A stretch of DNA of 64,000 nucleotides from Flavobacterium sp. CFS9 (GCF_041154745.1 NZ_AP031573.1:62001-126000), one strand, 5' to 3'; shown: positions 10,001 through 19,705, counted from the first letter of the stretch. Made by a program: numbers and translations. The notes: generated from the letters alone by a model not told the origin.

Positions 10001-12750
10001 AAAATGAATTGTCTTAATTCCTGATTTTCATCTTCTTTAAAAGTGGTTCTGAAACTTTCATGTCGTTGGGTTATGGTTTGAAAAGCTATAGCTAAGGCCT
10101 TTTTGTCCAGATCACCCGTTAAGGTGTAGATACTAGGAATGGTATAAGCTTTGTTGGCTTCCTGAAACTGACTCAATGCCCAAAAGCGCTGCTGTGATGA
10201 TGACACTGCATAACTTGGCTGCTCTTCCAAGGCTTCTATTTCCTGAAATACATTCTCCTGAGCCTGTAGTATCGTTTCTGAAAGTGCTTTAATATTTCGG
10301 TCCTCAAAAACGGTTCCGATGTCTATTTTTATATTTAAGTTTTTATGAATAGTCGACACCAGGTTCATTGCCTTGATACTGTGTCCGCCAATGTCGAAAA
10401 AGTCATCGGTGATACTGATGTCTTCTTTATCAAACAATTCTTTCCAGATGTTGTGCAGGGCTATTTGAATTTCAGTAGTGGGTAAAACAAGTTCTCTGGT
10501 GGTTTCCGTATTTGATTTTGTCAGTTTGTTTAATTCTTTCTGATCTACTTTTCCGTTTCTGTTCAATGGAATCTGTGGTACCTGAGTAATATGAGCCGGA
10601 ACCATATAATTAGGCAGTTTTTGTGCCAGGAAAGAACGAAGCTCATCCGTATTAATAGTTGCATCGGCAACAAAAAAGGCTGCTAAAAATTTCACATCAT
10701 GACTGTCTTTGTTGACCAGAATTACAGCTTCGGTAATGTTATTGTAACTCGTTATTTTTCGTTCGATTTCTCCTAATTCTATTCTGAAACCACGAATCTT
10801 TACCTGGCTGTCTCTTCTGCCTAAAATTTCTATCGTACCGTCAGGCAGCCATTTGCAGATGTCTCCGGTTTTATACAGCAGAGCGTTTTTGTGATAAGGA
10901 TTTTCAACAAAACTGTTTGAGGTAAGCTCTTCTTTGTTTAAGTAGCCTGCTGCAACGCCTTCGCCGGAAACATACAATTCTCCGGCAATACCAACTGGCT
11001 GTAATTTCATACTCTCGTTAAGAATGTAACATTGGGTATAAGAAATTGGTTTTCCAATCGGGATGCTTGATGCTTCTTCTGAAACTTCATCAACCGGGGA
11101 AAAAGTGGAAAAAGTGGTATTCTCGGTTGGCCCGTAAACGTGTATCAGCCTTCCGCTTCCGAAATGATTGACAAACTTGCGCACATGTGATACAGAAACC
11201 ATTTCTCCGCCAAAAAGAATTTTTCTCAAATTCTTAAGACTGTCAATATCCGTATCCACCATAGAATTGAACAAAGCCGTTGTCATAAAAACAACCGAAA
11301 TTTCATTTGCCGTAATGGCCTGAAACAGCAGTTCAAAATTGAGTACTAAATCTTTCTCCGGAATGTGCAAAGTCGCTCCGTTTAATAGTGCTCCCCAAAT
11401 ATCAAAAGTAGAACCGTCGAATGAAGCATTTGAGATGGCCAGAATACGATCCTGAGGATCAATTTCGATATAATTGGTATCTTTCACCAATCGCACGATA
11501 CTTTTATCTTTTACCACAACACCTTTTGGTACTCCGGTTGATCCTGAAGTGTACATGATATAAGCGATATCTCCTTTGTTGCTGCTTTCCCAGTTTACAT
11601 CCGAAATATTTTCTTCATTTAGCATCACATCAATACTAAACAGCGGAATATCGTAATGAAGCAGATCGTTCAGATACTCGATTTGAGTGATGATCACTTT
11701 AGGCTGTGTGTCCGACAGGATATAATCAAGTCTTTCCGTAGTAAGGTTATAATCTAATGGCAAATAAGTGGCGCCCTGTTTTAATGCCGCTGCGAAAGAG
11801 AAAACCGTATTGGCCGAGTAATCTGTCATGACCCCGATACTATCTCCGGATTTAATTCCGTACTCTTTTTGCAACAAACTGGCCAGATGATTCACTTTTC
11901 GGTTTACCTCCACATAGCTGTATTTTTTTCCTTTATAAACTAAAGCAATGTTCTCAGGCGTCGCCTTTACCTGCTGTTCAAAAATCTCGATAACACTTGC
12001 CTCAATCTTCTTTTCTGATTCCCCTGAAAACTCCAGCAACTGTTGTTTTTCAGAGGCTGTAATAAATTCAATATCATTAACCTTAACATCAATCAGATCA
12101 CTAATATTTTCAAGTATATGCGTAAAATGCTCCACCATATTCTGGATGAAAAGCGCATCATATTTCACCGCATCAAAATGTATGGTAATTGATTCCTCAC
12201 CTGCCTTGGTGTCGTCAATGTCCAGACAAAGTTTGGCCTGAGCCAATAGATTATTGCTGTGATTTAATTTCTGATATACAAAAGCATATTGAAGGTAATC
12301 TTCAGAAGTCACTTCAATATTTAGAAATTCTTTTTCAATTAATTCAAAATCAATAGTATCATAAAGCAGCGTTTCTTCAATCTCCTGTTTGGTTGTATTT
12401 ATCGCATCTCTTAATGAAGAGATATTGGATATAATGGTGTTATAAAACAACAAGGCCTCTTTTTCCGGCTGTACTCCTTCCAAAATAAAAGGTGATGAAG
12501 CTACCCAGATACTTTCGTTATGGGTATATCTTTTTAATAGTGTATTGAAAACAGACAAATAAATCGTCGCCGCAGCAATGGCATTCCCTCCTGATAGTTT
12601 AGCAATCTTATCCAGACAATTCTTTTTTAATAAAATGCGATACTCACCGGAAGGAACTTGCTCGTATCTGCCAAGTAAATAACCGCTTTCGTTACTGTAT
12701 TGCTTTATTTTGTTCAACCAATAATCTTGTATGATTTTCTTATCTTTCAT
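7027..12750 (-). CDS. Nonribosomal peptide synthetase 2: half-C-A(Ile-like)-T-C-A(Val)-T
   Basis: This is a 1907-aa dimodular synthetase. Residues 1-230 align by eye only to the C-terminal lobe of a condensation domain: they begin at the QDYWLNKI segment, equivalent to the HKEYW linker inside full C domains, and contain no HHxxxDG. The first A domain follows (about 250-740; YTSGSTGVPKG, HVYGPTENTTF). Its code reads D445 G446 F449 F488 L512 G514 V538 T546 F547 K, DGFFLGVTFK, isoleucine-like (Val or Leu possible). A carrier domain (FFDIGGHS) and a complete C domain with HHIISDG come next. The second A domain has code DAFWLGGTFK, nearly the classical valine code DAFWIGGTFK. The last carrier Ser is 1848. 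The C-terminus ends QEIDIDL, an acidic strand-like tail suited to the TubC docking domain of NRPS 3. The condensation step onto Ile is probably supplied by the C domain that ends NRPS 1. Neighbouring gaps are 70 bp upstream and 54 bp downstream. Confidence 0.95.
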   Translation of the reverse strand: MKDKKIIQDYWLNKIKQYSNESGYLLGRYEQVPSGEYRILLKKNCLDKIAKLSGGNAIAAATIYLSVFNTLLKRYTHNESIWVASSPFILEGVQPEKEALLFYNTIISNISSLRDAINTTKQEIEETLLYDTIDFELIEKEFLNIEVTSEDYLQYAFVYQKLNHSNNLLAQAKLCLDIDDTKAGEESITIHFDAVKYDALFIQNMVEHFTHILENISDLIDVKVNDIEFITASEKQQLLEFSGESEKKIEASVIEIFEQQVKATPENIALVYKGKKYSYVEVNRKVNHLASLLQKEYGIKSGDSIGVMTDYSANTVFSFAAALKQGATYLPLDYNLTTERLDYILSDTQPKVIITQIEYLNDLLHYDIPLFSIDVMLNEENISDVNWESSNKGDIAYIMYTSGSTGVPKGVVVKDKSIVRLVKDTNYIEIDPQDRILAISNASFDGSTFDIWGALLNGATLHIPEKDLVLNFELLFQAITANEISVVFMTTALFNSMVDTDIDSLKNLRKILFGGEMVSVSHVRKFVNHFGSGRLIHVYGPTENTTFSTFSPVDEVSEEASSIPIGKPISYTQCYILNESMKLQPVGIAGELYVSGEGVAAGYLNKEELTSNSFVENPYHKNALLYKTGDICKWLPDGTIEILGRRDSQVKIRGFRIELGEIERKITSYNNITEAVILVNKDSHDVKFLAAFFVADATINTDELRSFLAQKLPNYMVPAHITQVPQIPLNRNGKVDQKELNKLTKSNTETTRELVLPTTEIQIALHNIWKELFDKEDISITDDFFDIGGHSIKAMNLVSTIHKNLNIKIDIGTVFEDRNIKALSETILQAQENVFQEIEALEEQPSYAVSSSQQRFWALSQFQEANKAYTIPSIYTLTGDLDKKALAIAFQTITQRHESFRTTFKEDENQELRQFILPESESNFEIDFIDFRNRSENELEETINNLIEVVFNLSEGPLLKVSVLQIEESKAILVAVMHHIISDGLSMEVFIEELLHLYKAHKNRLSVDFKPLRIQYKDFAAWQNQQLENESLQTHKAYWMEKFSGELPVLNLQKSKIRPKIKSYNGETITINIDSRTLKNFKNILEQENLTLFMGLVTVVNVLIYKYTNQEDIVLGTTISGRNHIDLEGQIGCFINVLPLRSQFSHKNSIIDLFRKVKKLTQEAYEHQIYPFEQLINDLNLTHDISRNPLFDATVVLQNADLDQKLNALNNEGLEIALYEKIKATVSRFDISFNFVETVKGLEFSLVYNTDIFDTIFIRQIQKHFHNLLNAVIANPHNSIASLPYLSVGEVQLFTSDFSAGTFNSQVCPDIVDAFQQQVSKTPAQIAVVYKNRQLTYEELDRNANKIAHLLTTAYGVTNGEKVGIILDKSELLISTIIGILKAGGVYVPIDVESPKIRKELIINDIDTKVIITQMDYMFDLDFFEGSIIAIDVQLDALENHSPAPQITNSPDAPAYIMYTSGSTGNPKGVLVPHKGVTRLVKNTNYIDFDTVHAILSTGSVSFDASTFEFWGALLNGGKLVLCDKEDLLNTTKLASLIKTEKVDTMWFTSGLLNQFTDHDVSLFEGLNNVLAGGEKLSAKHIRKLLEAYPELNLINGYGPTENTTFSATYKITAPVEEDIPIGKPINNSKAYILDQNLELCPLGVVGEIYLAGDGLSLGYLNAAELNAEKFLNPRSLNNERVYKTGDLGLWLPNGNIKFFGRKDSQIKLRGYRIELNDIEKTLDAHPDINGTVVVLKQVSEAADEKFIVAYVKSNQTMNQKELKAYLAERLPFYMIPTYFIEVEDFILNKNGKIDKDLLPEIDLSQLEREFISYRNETEKTLSEIWSEILVMEKMSVTDDFFEIGGHSLRAVKLANMIQESFGVEVSIGHVFQFRTIETMAEQLRFIQKQEELTANKKDLQEIDIDL

Positions 12751-12820
12751 GCTGTAGTCTGATTATATTGTAGGGATTACAAAAGGTTTATTTGAATGTT
12801 GTATTGATTTTACAGGATCA

Positions 12821-15800
12821 CTAAAAATTGATTTCGATATTGATTCTGGAAGCTTCCAGTTGTTTTTCACGTTCGGTTTTAAAACTGTAGGTTCCTATTT
12901 CATGTTCTATGCCTTTTGACAGTTCTTCGAGAAATACCAGATAACGTTCTGCAAAAAGGTCTACGGTATCTTTGCTAAAAACATCTTTTCTGTATTCGAG
13001 GATGAAATTGGAACCGTTTGAAATCACCCACAAGTCATACTTAACCTGTTCTGTGGCTACATTTTGTGCTTTTGCTTTAAGATTTTCATTGATTGTAAAT
13101 TCATCATGAGTAAGTTCATTCCAGGTAAAACCAGTATTGATGAAATTGGTTCCTCTGTCTCCCCTCTCAAATTCTAAATCTCTCAGAATTAAATCAATTG
13201 GGTACATTTGATGCTCAAAAGCTTTGGACAATTTGTGCTGAACCAATCTAATTATGGTTTCGAAATTTTCATTTCGATGAAGTTTAACTCGTATAGGAAG
13301 CAGGTTAACATAATACCCCAGCTGATCTTCGAGATGCGCATGAGCCCTTCCCGCAAACGGAACTCCTAATACGATATCCGATTGCTCTGTTTGTACATGT
13401 AAAAAACTGAAAAATGCGGCCAGGTGAAATGAAAATTCCGTGACATTAAGCTTTTTAGCGATTTTCTTTAGGATTGAATTGACCTCAGCATTCAGAGAAA
13501 AATCGATTTTATTATCTTGATCTTCAACATCATCCGAGAGTAGATAATCGTATTGGTACTGGAGCGGTTTTAAATGCCCTTGCAGCTCCTTCATCCAATA
13601 AGCATTGGTAATCGCATTCGATTCAACCTGAGTTTTTAACCAATGACTGTATTCTTTGTACTGAATGTCTAATTTAGAAGAAGGCAGAACTGCTTCTTTT
13701 TTCAATATGGAGTTGTAATTACTGCTGATCTCTTCTATCAATAACTGCAATGACCAGGCATCGGATATGATATGATGGATTACAAATAACAAAACATGAT
13801 GTTGGGAATCGATGTGAACTAATTTTGCTTTGAACAAAGGTCCTTTGAACAAATCAAATTCAAAATTGCTTATTTGTTTAATTTCCTGCTTTAGTAACAG
13901 CTCTTTGTCATTAAAGTCGCTAAAATCTTCGCATCCGATTGAAAGTTTAAATTCTTCTGATGGTGTAATGAACTGTCTGATACTTTTTTCTTCATCTTCT
14001 TTAAAAACCGTTCTCAGTATTTCATGTTTTTTGATAACGCGGTAAAAGGCTTCTTTAAAAGCAATAATGTCAAACGTTCCATAAAAATGATATACGGCAG
14101 GAATATTATAAGCTACCTCTTGACCTTTAAACTGACTCACCATCCAAAGGCTTTTTTGTGCGTACGACATTTCGTATGAAGCGGCCGCAGGAACTGCTGT
14201 AATAGGTTCAAAATTATTGGAGAACGATCTCTTTATCAGTTCAGCCTGATCTTTTAAAACAGAATATTCAAACAGCTTTTCAAAAGGAACGGTAACCTGT
14301 AATTGTTCGTTTATTTTATTAATCAACTGCCCGAGCTTAAGACTGTGCCCTCCCAGATTGAAAAAATCATCGGATGCACTGATGGTCTCTACTGCTAAAA
14401 TATCTTTCCAGATAAGTGCTACTGTCTTTTCAATCCTTCCTTTAGGTTCCACATAACCACTATTCGTCTCGTTAGTTTCGTCGATATTCGGAAGTGCTTC
14501 TTTGTCTGTTTTTCCATTTGGAGATAAAGGAATAAAAGGAACCTCAACATAGTATTGCGGCACCATATAAGCCGGCAGTTTGCTTTGCAGATATACTTTC
14601 AAATCGTCTTTAGAAATGGCATTAGCCACTGTGTAATATGCCACTAAAGTATCAACAGCTTTAAACGGTTTTACCGCCACCACAACTTGTTTTACCTCTG
14701 CTGAAAATTGCAGGAGACCATTTTCTATTTCGTCCAGCTCTATTCGATAGCCCCTTAATTTAACCTGATGGTCTTTTCTTCCCAGGAATTCAATATTCCC
14801 GTCCGGAAACCATTTGACCATATCGCCCGTATCGTATAAAATGCTTCCCTCAACAAATGGATTACTGATAAATTTTGCTGCTGTAAGTTCTTCTTTGTTC
14901 AAATATCCGAGCGCTACTCCTTCACCGCCTAAATAAAGTTTCCCAGCAATTCCTACTGGTGTAAGCTGTAGATTTTGGTCTAATACATAAGCCTGTGTAT
15001 TGGAAATAGGTTTTCCAACCGGAATTGTTTTATAAGTCTTGTCTTTTTCTAACTGGTAATACGTGCTATAAGTTGTATCCTCAGAAGGTCCGTACAGGTT
15101 TCTGATTTCTGCTGTAGTGCACAGCAATTCTCTGGCAATATCTACCGGAAATGGTTCACCCGCCAAATTGATGATGCTGGCATTTTCTAAGGAAGAAAAA
15201 TCTTCCTCAATCAGACTTCGGATACTGGAAGGAACTGTATTCAGTAAAACTTTTTTATCTGTTTTTAATTCTTTACTAATCTCCAAAGCATTGCTAAGCA
15301 GTTTTATAGTCTTTCCAACTGATAACGTAAAAAACATCTCATAAGCCGAAAGATCAAAACAATGTGAGGTTACCGCATAGACCAAATCAAAACGTTCTGT
15401 ATTGAATTCTTTTTTGGCCCAATACAAGAGTGCTGTAACATTTTTATTGGTAATCAGAACTCCTTTTGGTTTACCTGTTGTTCCCGAAGTATAGATAACA
15501 TAAGCCAAATCTTCGGCTTGGTTTATTTTTGGAAGATTTTCGATACTGTATTGTTGTTTTTTTGCCTGAAACTTGCTCCATTCGTTTTCGTCAATTACCA
15601 CTTTGCAATTACTATCTTCTACAATATATTTTATGCGATCCTCAGGATAATTAACATCCATCGGAACATAAGCTGCACCTGATTTAAGCACTCCTAAAAT
15701 GCTTATAAGCAAACGCTCGTCTCTTTTTAAACGAACACCAACTAAATCGTTGGGGCTGATCGCATAATTTTCTCTCAGATAATCCCCAAATTGATTGGAT

Positions 15801-18800
15801 TGTTCGTGGAGTTCTTTATAAGTTAGTCGTATATCCCTGTAAATAAGAGCGCAATCATTTGGTGTTTGGGCTGCCTGAGACTCCAGCAGATCAACAATAG
15901 TAGCTTCTTTTGGAAAGTAAATTTCAGTAGCATTGAATTTTTTCAGCAACAATTCTTTTTCTGTTTCCTCTAAATATCCAATAGCATCAATCGTAACGTT
16001 TGCATCCGTAAATACGGTCGTCAACAAATTCTCGAAATGTTTGAAGATTGCCTTAATCCAAAAGGCATCGTATAAATCGGTATTGTATTCCAGACTCAAT
16101 AACAGTCTTTCCTCCTGCTCTGTGAAAATAAAGCTAAGATCAAACTGAGCAGTATTTCGTTTCACTTCATAAGGCTCGACATCAACACCCAGCATTGGAA
16201 CATTGGTCGATAGGGTGTTTAATTGTGCCTGATTTTGCAGTACAACCAACACATCAAACAAGGCCGATCTCGAAGCGTCTCTTTTTAAATTAAGTTTGTT
16301 GACTAAAGTGCTGAAGGAATAATTCTGATGTTCATAAGCCTCGATTAAGATTTTTCTCTGCAGCTCCAGTAACGTTGTAAAACTATCCGTTCCGGTTATT
16401 TCGGTTTTAATTGCTAAAGTGTTTAAAAATAATCCAAGCTGATTTTCCAGTTCCGGATGCTCCCTTCCGGCTATCGGAGTACCCAGAACAATTGTATTCT
16501 GATTCGTGTAGCGGTACAACAGAGCATTGATTCCGGCCATTAGTGTCATGAACGGAGTAACATTATTCGTTTTAGAAAAATGTTTTAATTTTGATAAAAA
16601 AGTTTCCGAAAATTGATAGGAAAGTGTATTCCCATTATACGTTTGTCTCACCGGACGGCTTCTGTAACTTGGCAATTCCAAAACAGGAATATCTTCTTTA
16701 AATACAGATAACCAATAGTTTTCTGAATCTAAAACCGTTCCTTCGTTTTCCTGCGACTGTAACCATGCCGCATAATCTTTAAACTGAATTGCTGCAGGTG
16801 AAAAATCAACAGGTTTTTCCTGAACCAAATTATTGTAAGCGGCAACAATCTCAGAAAACATCAGTTCTAACGACCAGCCATCGCTTATGGTGTGCTGTAC
16901 CGTTAAAGAAAGTATATGTTCGTTTTCTTCTGTTTTTAGTAATGATGCTTTTAATAATGGCGCTTTCGTTAAATCAAAAATAACGGCTTGCTGTTCCTCT
17001 AAATATTGAGAAATCTCTTCTGTGCTCTTATTCAGATAATTTTCGTGAGTAAGAGCAAAATTCCATTCGCCTTCTGCTAAGATGTACTGACTTATTTCGC
17101 CATCATAGCCCGCTTTAAAATAGGTTCTTAAAATTTCATACTTAGCGATTAAAAGAAGGAAAGCTTTCTCCAATTTTGAGACTTCCAATTCTCCTTTAAA
17201 TTTTAAAGCTCCATGCATGTTGTAAGCACTATGACCACCTTCGAACTGGCTCAGCACCCAAATTTTATGTTGTGAAGAGGTTAACGGGTAATATCCCTTG
17301 GCCTGCGCTTTGGGAATTGCCTTATAACCTCCTTTTTGTATTTTTTGACTTATTTGCGCAATAGTAGGAGTTAAGAAAAACTCTTTGTAAGAAATAGATC
17401 CCTCTAACTGTTTGTAAATATGATTGATCACCTGACCGATCATTAAACTGTGTCCTCCCAAATCAAAAAAGTTGTCTTCGATACCTACTTTTTCAATCCC
17501 TAAAATTTCCTGCCAAATAAGAGTCAGCGTTTTTTCCGTTTCACTTTCCGGGGCTACATAATTTGCATTTGATACCTGAGTCAACGGCAAACTTTCAAGA
17601 ACCTTACGGTCAATTTTTCCGTTTGGTGTCAGCGGAATTTTATCGACACCCATAAAATAATGCGGTATCATAAAAGCCGGTAGCTTTTCCTTAAGATAAC
17701 TTTTTAAAATCTCGTGGTCCACCACTTTACTTTTAGTGAAATAGACCACCAAATTTTGTACTCCGTTTTTTTGTACTACCAGAGCAACGGCTTGTGTTAT
17801 ATTTTCTGAAAAAGAGAGTACCGCGTTTTCAATTTCTCCTAATTCGATGCGGTATCCTCTTAATTTTACCTGATAATCTTTTCTTCCCAGGAAATCAATA
17901 GTACCGTCCGGGAGCCATTTGGCCATGTCACCGGTATCGTACATTAAAGATTCCTCTTTAAACGGATTCGGTATAAATTTTTCAGCAGTCAGTTCAGGAC
18001 GATTCAAGTATCCTTTTGACAATCCATCACCCGAAATGTACAATTTACCGGCTACACCAACCGGTACTAATTCTAAATTTTTATCCAATATGTAAACCTG
18101 TGTATTGGCTAACGGTTTGCCTATCGAAATCGAAACAGTATATTCTTTTTGTGGTGATAATCTATAAACCGTACTGTAGGTTGTATCTTCAGACGGACCA
18201 TATAGATTTCTTATCTCAGCATTAGTCTGTAATAATTTCTTAGCAATATCAACCGGAAAAGGTTCACCTGCCAGATTTATTATCGCGGCATTTTCTAAAC
18301 TGTATCCGCTTTCTATAATATTTCTAATACTTGACGGCACGGTATTAATTAATACCTTTTTATCGTATTGAAGCGCTTCTCCAATTTCGAGTGCATTGTC
18401 CAGAATCCGTATTTTTTTTCCTATAGATAAAGGGTAAAACAATTCGTAAACCGAAAGATCAAAGCAATAAGAAGTTGCCGCATAAACCACATCAAAAGCC
18501 GCAGCATTAAATTCCTCCTGAGACCAATAAAGTAAAACTACCGCATTCTGATGTCTAATCATTACCCCTTTCGGGTTTCCGGTAGTTCCCGAAGTATAAA
18601 TGATATAAGCCAAGTCACTAGACTGATTTAGTCTTTCAGGATTATCTGTTTTATAATTGTCTTTTTGATTGAGAAAATCTTGAAATTCATTCTCATCAAT
18701 TACAACTTTGCACTGACTGTCTTTTTCAATATATGTAATACGCTCTTCAGGATAATTAACATCGATAGGCACATAAGCCGCACCGGATTTAAGAATTCCT

Positions 18801-19705
18801 AAGATCACTACTGCTATAGATTCACTTCGTTCGAGCTTTATTCCAACTAAATCATTAGGCTGAATGTCAAACTCTTGTCTGAGATAATGAGCTAACTGAT
18901 TCGCCTGCTGATTCAGTTCGTTATACTTTAATTCTATGTCTTTAAAAATAATCGCTGTATGTTCTGGTGTTTTTGCTGCCTGTTCCTCAAATAACTCAAT
19001 AAGCGTTTTAGTCGGATATTTTTTTACAGAAGGATTAAAAGAGTTTAACAATTCTTCTTTCTCCAACGGAGTAACAACCGGTATTTGATCAACTGAATTG
19101 TTCAAATAATCCTCAAGATGCAGCAGCCAGTTTGCATAAGTACTTAAAAAATGAGCCGCCACATGATCCTCTACAAACGAAACATCATAGGAAAGAAATA
19201 GCTCAAATTCGGTATCATTTTTATTTACTGATAATGAAAACGGAAAACTATTTTTTGTCTGAGCGGATTTTAAATTGTAGAAAAAGCCAAAAAGCGCATA
19301 TCCAGCAAAAGGATACTTTTCCTGTAACGTATCCTGATAGTCCGAATGTTTATAAACTTCCTGTAGCTCCTTTTTAACTTCTCCAAAATAGTCCTTAAAT
19401 GATTGACCAGATGCAGAAATATTTTTAAATAATAATGCAATTTCCGCATCATCAGGTTTCGACGTGAAAATAAAACTCTCCACTTCAAAATAGCGTTGCA
19501 ATAAGGCAGTGTAAACCGCAATTAAAACAGTTAATTCTGCTATGGCATTTTCACCTGTAAGTTTTTTAAAAAAAGAAAGATTCTCAGTATCAACTTGTAT
19601 GTTCTTACTATTTGTATTTTCTGCCGGAACACTATTAATCAGGGATTTATTCTTAACTTTTGTTACCCAATAGTTCGAAATACTTTTTTGTTCAATGGTT
19701 GTCAT
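12821..19705 (-). CDS. Nonribosomal peptide synthetase 1: half-C-A(Ala/Gly)-T-C-A(Ala/Gly)-T-C
   Basis: This 2294-aa enzyme is the first NRPS of the operon. Residues 1-225 are again only the C-terminal lobe of a condensation domain (starting SNYWVTKV), so module 1 probably acts as an initiating A-T unit. Both A domains read the same pocket code, DLYNNALTYK (FDLSVYE, INTVPSS, INLAGEP and RNLYGPSEDTTY in A1; FDLSAYE, LNTVPSS, INLAGEP and RNLYGPSEDTTY in A2). From memory this is close to Ala/Gly codes of cyanobacterial synthetases. The carrier motifs are FFDLGGHSL and FFNLGGHSL. The internal C domain has QHTISDG, with the first His replaced by Gln and the catalytic second His kept. The terminal C domain (last ~390 residues) has HHIISDA. 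Ending in a C domain means it must condense its dipeptide with a residue loaded on another protein, presumably Ile on NRPS 2. The ATG at 19705 gives a full-length start; 250 bp separate it from the antiterminator gene. Confidence 0.95.
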   Translation of the reverse strand: MTTIEQKSISNYWVTKVKNKSLINSVPAENTNSKNIQVDTENLSFFKKLTGENAIAELTVLIAVYTALLQRYFEVESFIFTSKPDDAEIALLFKNISASGQSFKDYFGEVKKELQEVYKHSDYQDTLQEKYPFAGYALFGFFYNLKSAQTKNSFPFSLSVNKNDTEFELFLSYDVSFVEDHVAAHFLSTYANWLLHLEDYLNNSVDQIPVVTPLEKEELLNSFNPSVKKYPTKTLIELFEEQAAKTPEHTAIIFKDIELKYNELNQQANQLAHYLRQEFDIQPNDLVGIKLERSESIAVVILGILKSGAAYVPIDVNYPEERITYIEKDSQCKVVIDENEFQDFLNQKDNYKTDNPERLNQSSDLAYIIYTSGTTGNPKGVMIRHQNAVVLLYWSQEEFNAAAFDVVYAATSYCFDLSVYELFYPLSIGKKIRILDNALEIGEALQYDKKVLINTVPSSIRNIIESGYSLENAAIINLAGEPFPVDIAKKLLQTNAEIRNLYGPSEDTTYSTVYRLSPQKEYTVSISIGKPLANTQVYILDKNLELVPVGVAGKLYISGDGLSKGYLNRPELTAEKFIPNPFKEESLMYDTGDMAKWLPDGTIDFLGRKDYQVKLRGYRIELGEIENAVLSFSENITQAVALVVQKNGVQNLVVYFTKSKVVDHEILKSYLKEKLPAFMIPHYFMGVDKIPLTPNGKIDRKVLESLPLTQVSNANYVAPESETEKTLTLIWQEILGIEKVGIEDNFFDLGGHSLMIGQVINHIYKQLEGSISYKEFFLTPTIAQISQKIQKGGYKAIPKAQAKGYYPLTSSQHKIWVLSQFEGGHSAYNMHGALKFKGELEVSKLEKAFLLLIAKYEILRTYFKAGYDGEISQYILAEGEWNFALTHENYLNKSTEEISQYLEEQQAVIFDLTKAPLLKASLLKTEENEHILSLTVQHTISDGWSLELMFSEIVAAYNNLVQEKPVDFSPAAIQFKDYAAWLQSQENEGTVLDSENYWLSVFKEDIPVLELPSYRSRPVRQTYNGNTLSYQFSETFLSKLKHFSKTNNVTPFMTLMAGINALLYRYTNQNTIVLGTPIAGREHPELENQLGLFLNTLAIKTEITGTDSFTTLLELQRKILIEAYEHQNYSFSTLVNKLNLKRDASRSALFDVLVVLQNQAQLNTLSTNVPMLGVDVEPYEVKRNTAQFDLSFIFTEQEERLLLSLEYNTDLYDAFWIKAIFKHFENLLTTVFTDANVTIDAIGYLEETEKELLLKKFNATEIYFPKEATIVDLLESQAAQTPNDCALIYRDIRLTYKELHEQSNQFGDYLRENYAISPNDLVGVRLKRDERLLISILGVLKSGAAYVPMDVNYPEDRIKYIVEDSNCKVVIDENEWSKFQAKKQQYSIENLPKINQAEDLAYVIYTSGTTGKPKGVLITNKNVTALLYWAKKEFNTERFDLVYAVTSHCFDLSAYEMFFTLSVGKTIKLLSNALEISKELKTDKKVLLNTVPSSIRSLIEEDFSSLENASIINLAGEPFPVDIARELLCTTAEIRNLYGPSEDTTYSTYYQLEKDKTYKTIPVGKPISNTQAYVLDQNLQLTPVGIAGKLYLGGEGVALGYLNKEELTAAKFISNPFVEGSILYDTGDMVKWFPDGNIEFLGRKDHQVKLRGYRIELDEIENGLLQFSAEVKQVVVAVKPFKAVDTLVAYYTVANAISKDDLKVYLQSKLPAYMVPQYYVEVPFIPLSPNGKTDKEALPNIDETNETNSGYVEPKGRIEKTVALIWKDILAVETISASDDFFNLGGHSLKLGQLINKINEQLQVTVPFEKLFEYSVLKDQAELIKRSFSNNFEPITAVPAAASYEMSYAQKSLWMVSQFKGQEVAYNIPAVYHFYGTFDIIAFKEAFYRVIKKHEILRTVFKEDEEKSIRQFITPSEEFKLSIGCEDFSDFNDKELLLKQEIKQISNFEFDLFKGPLFKAKLVHIDSQHHVLLFVIHHIISDAWSLQLLIEEISSNYNSILKKEAVLPSSKLDIQYKEYSHWLKTQVESNAITNAYWMKELQGHLKPLQYQYDYLLSDDVEDQDNKIDFSLNAEVNSILKKIAKKLNVTEFSFHLAAFFSFLHVQTEQSDIVLGVPFAGRAHAHLEDQLGYYVNLLPIRVKLHRNENFETIIRLVQHKLSKAFEHQMYPIDLILRDLEFERGDRGTNFINTGFTWNELTHDEFTINENLKAKAQNVATEQVKYDLWVISNGSNFILEYRKDVFSKDTVDLFAERYLVFLEELSKGIEHEIGTYSFKTEREKQLEASRINIEINF

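Noticed and set aside
460..19705. Minus-strand NRPS genes considered as carrying plus-strand small genes (many 60-110-codon ORFs)
   Set aside because: They are mirror readings of conserved NRPS motifs and have no independent signals.
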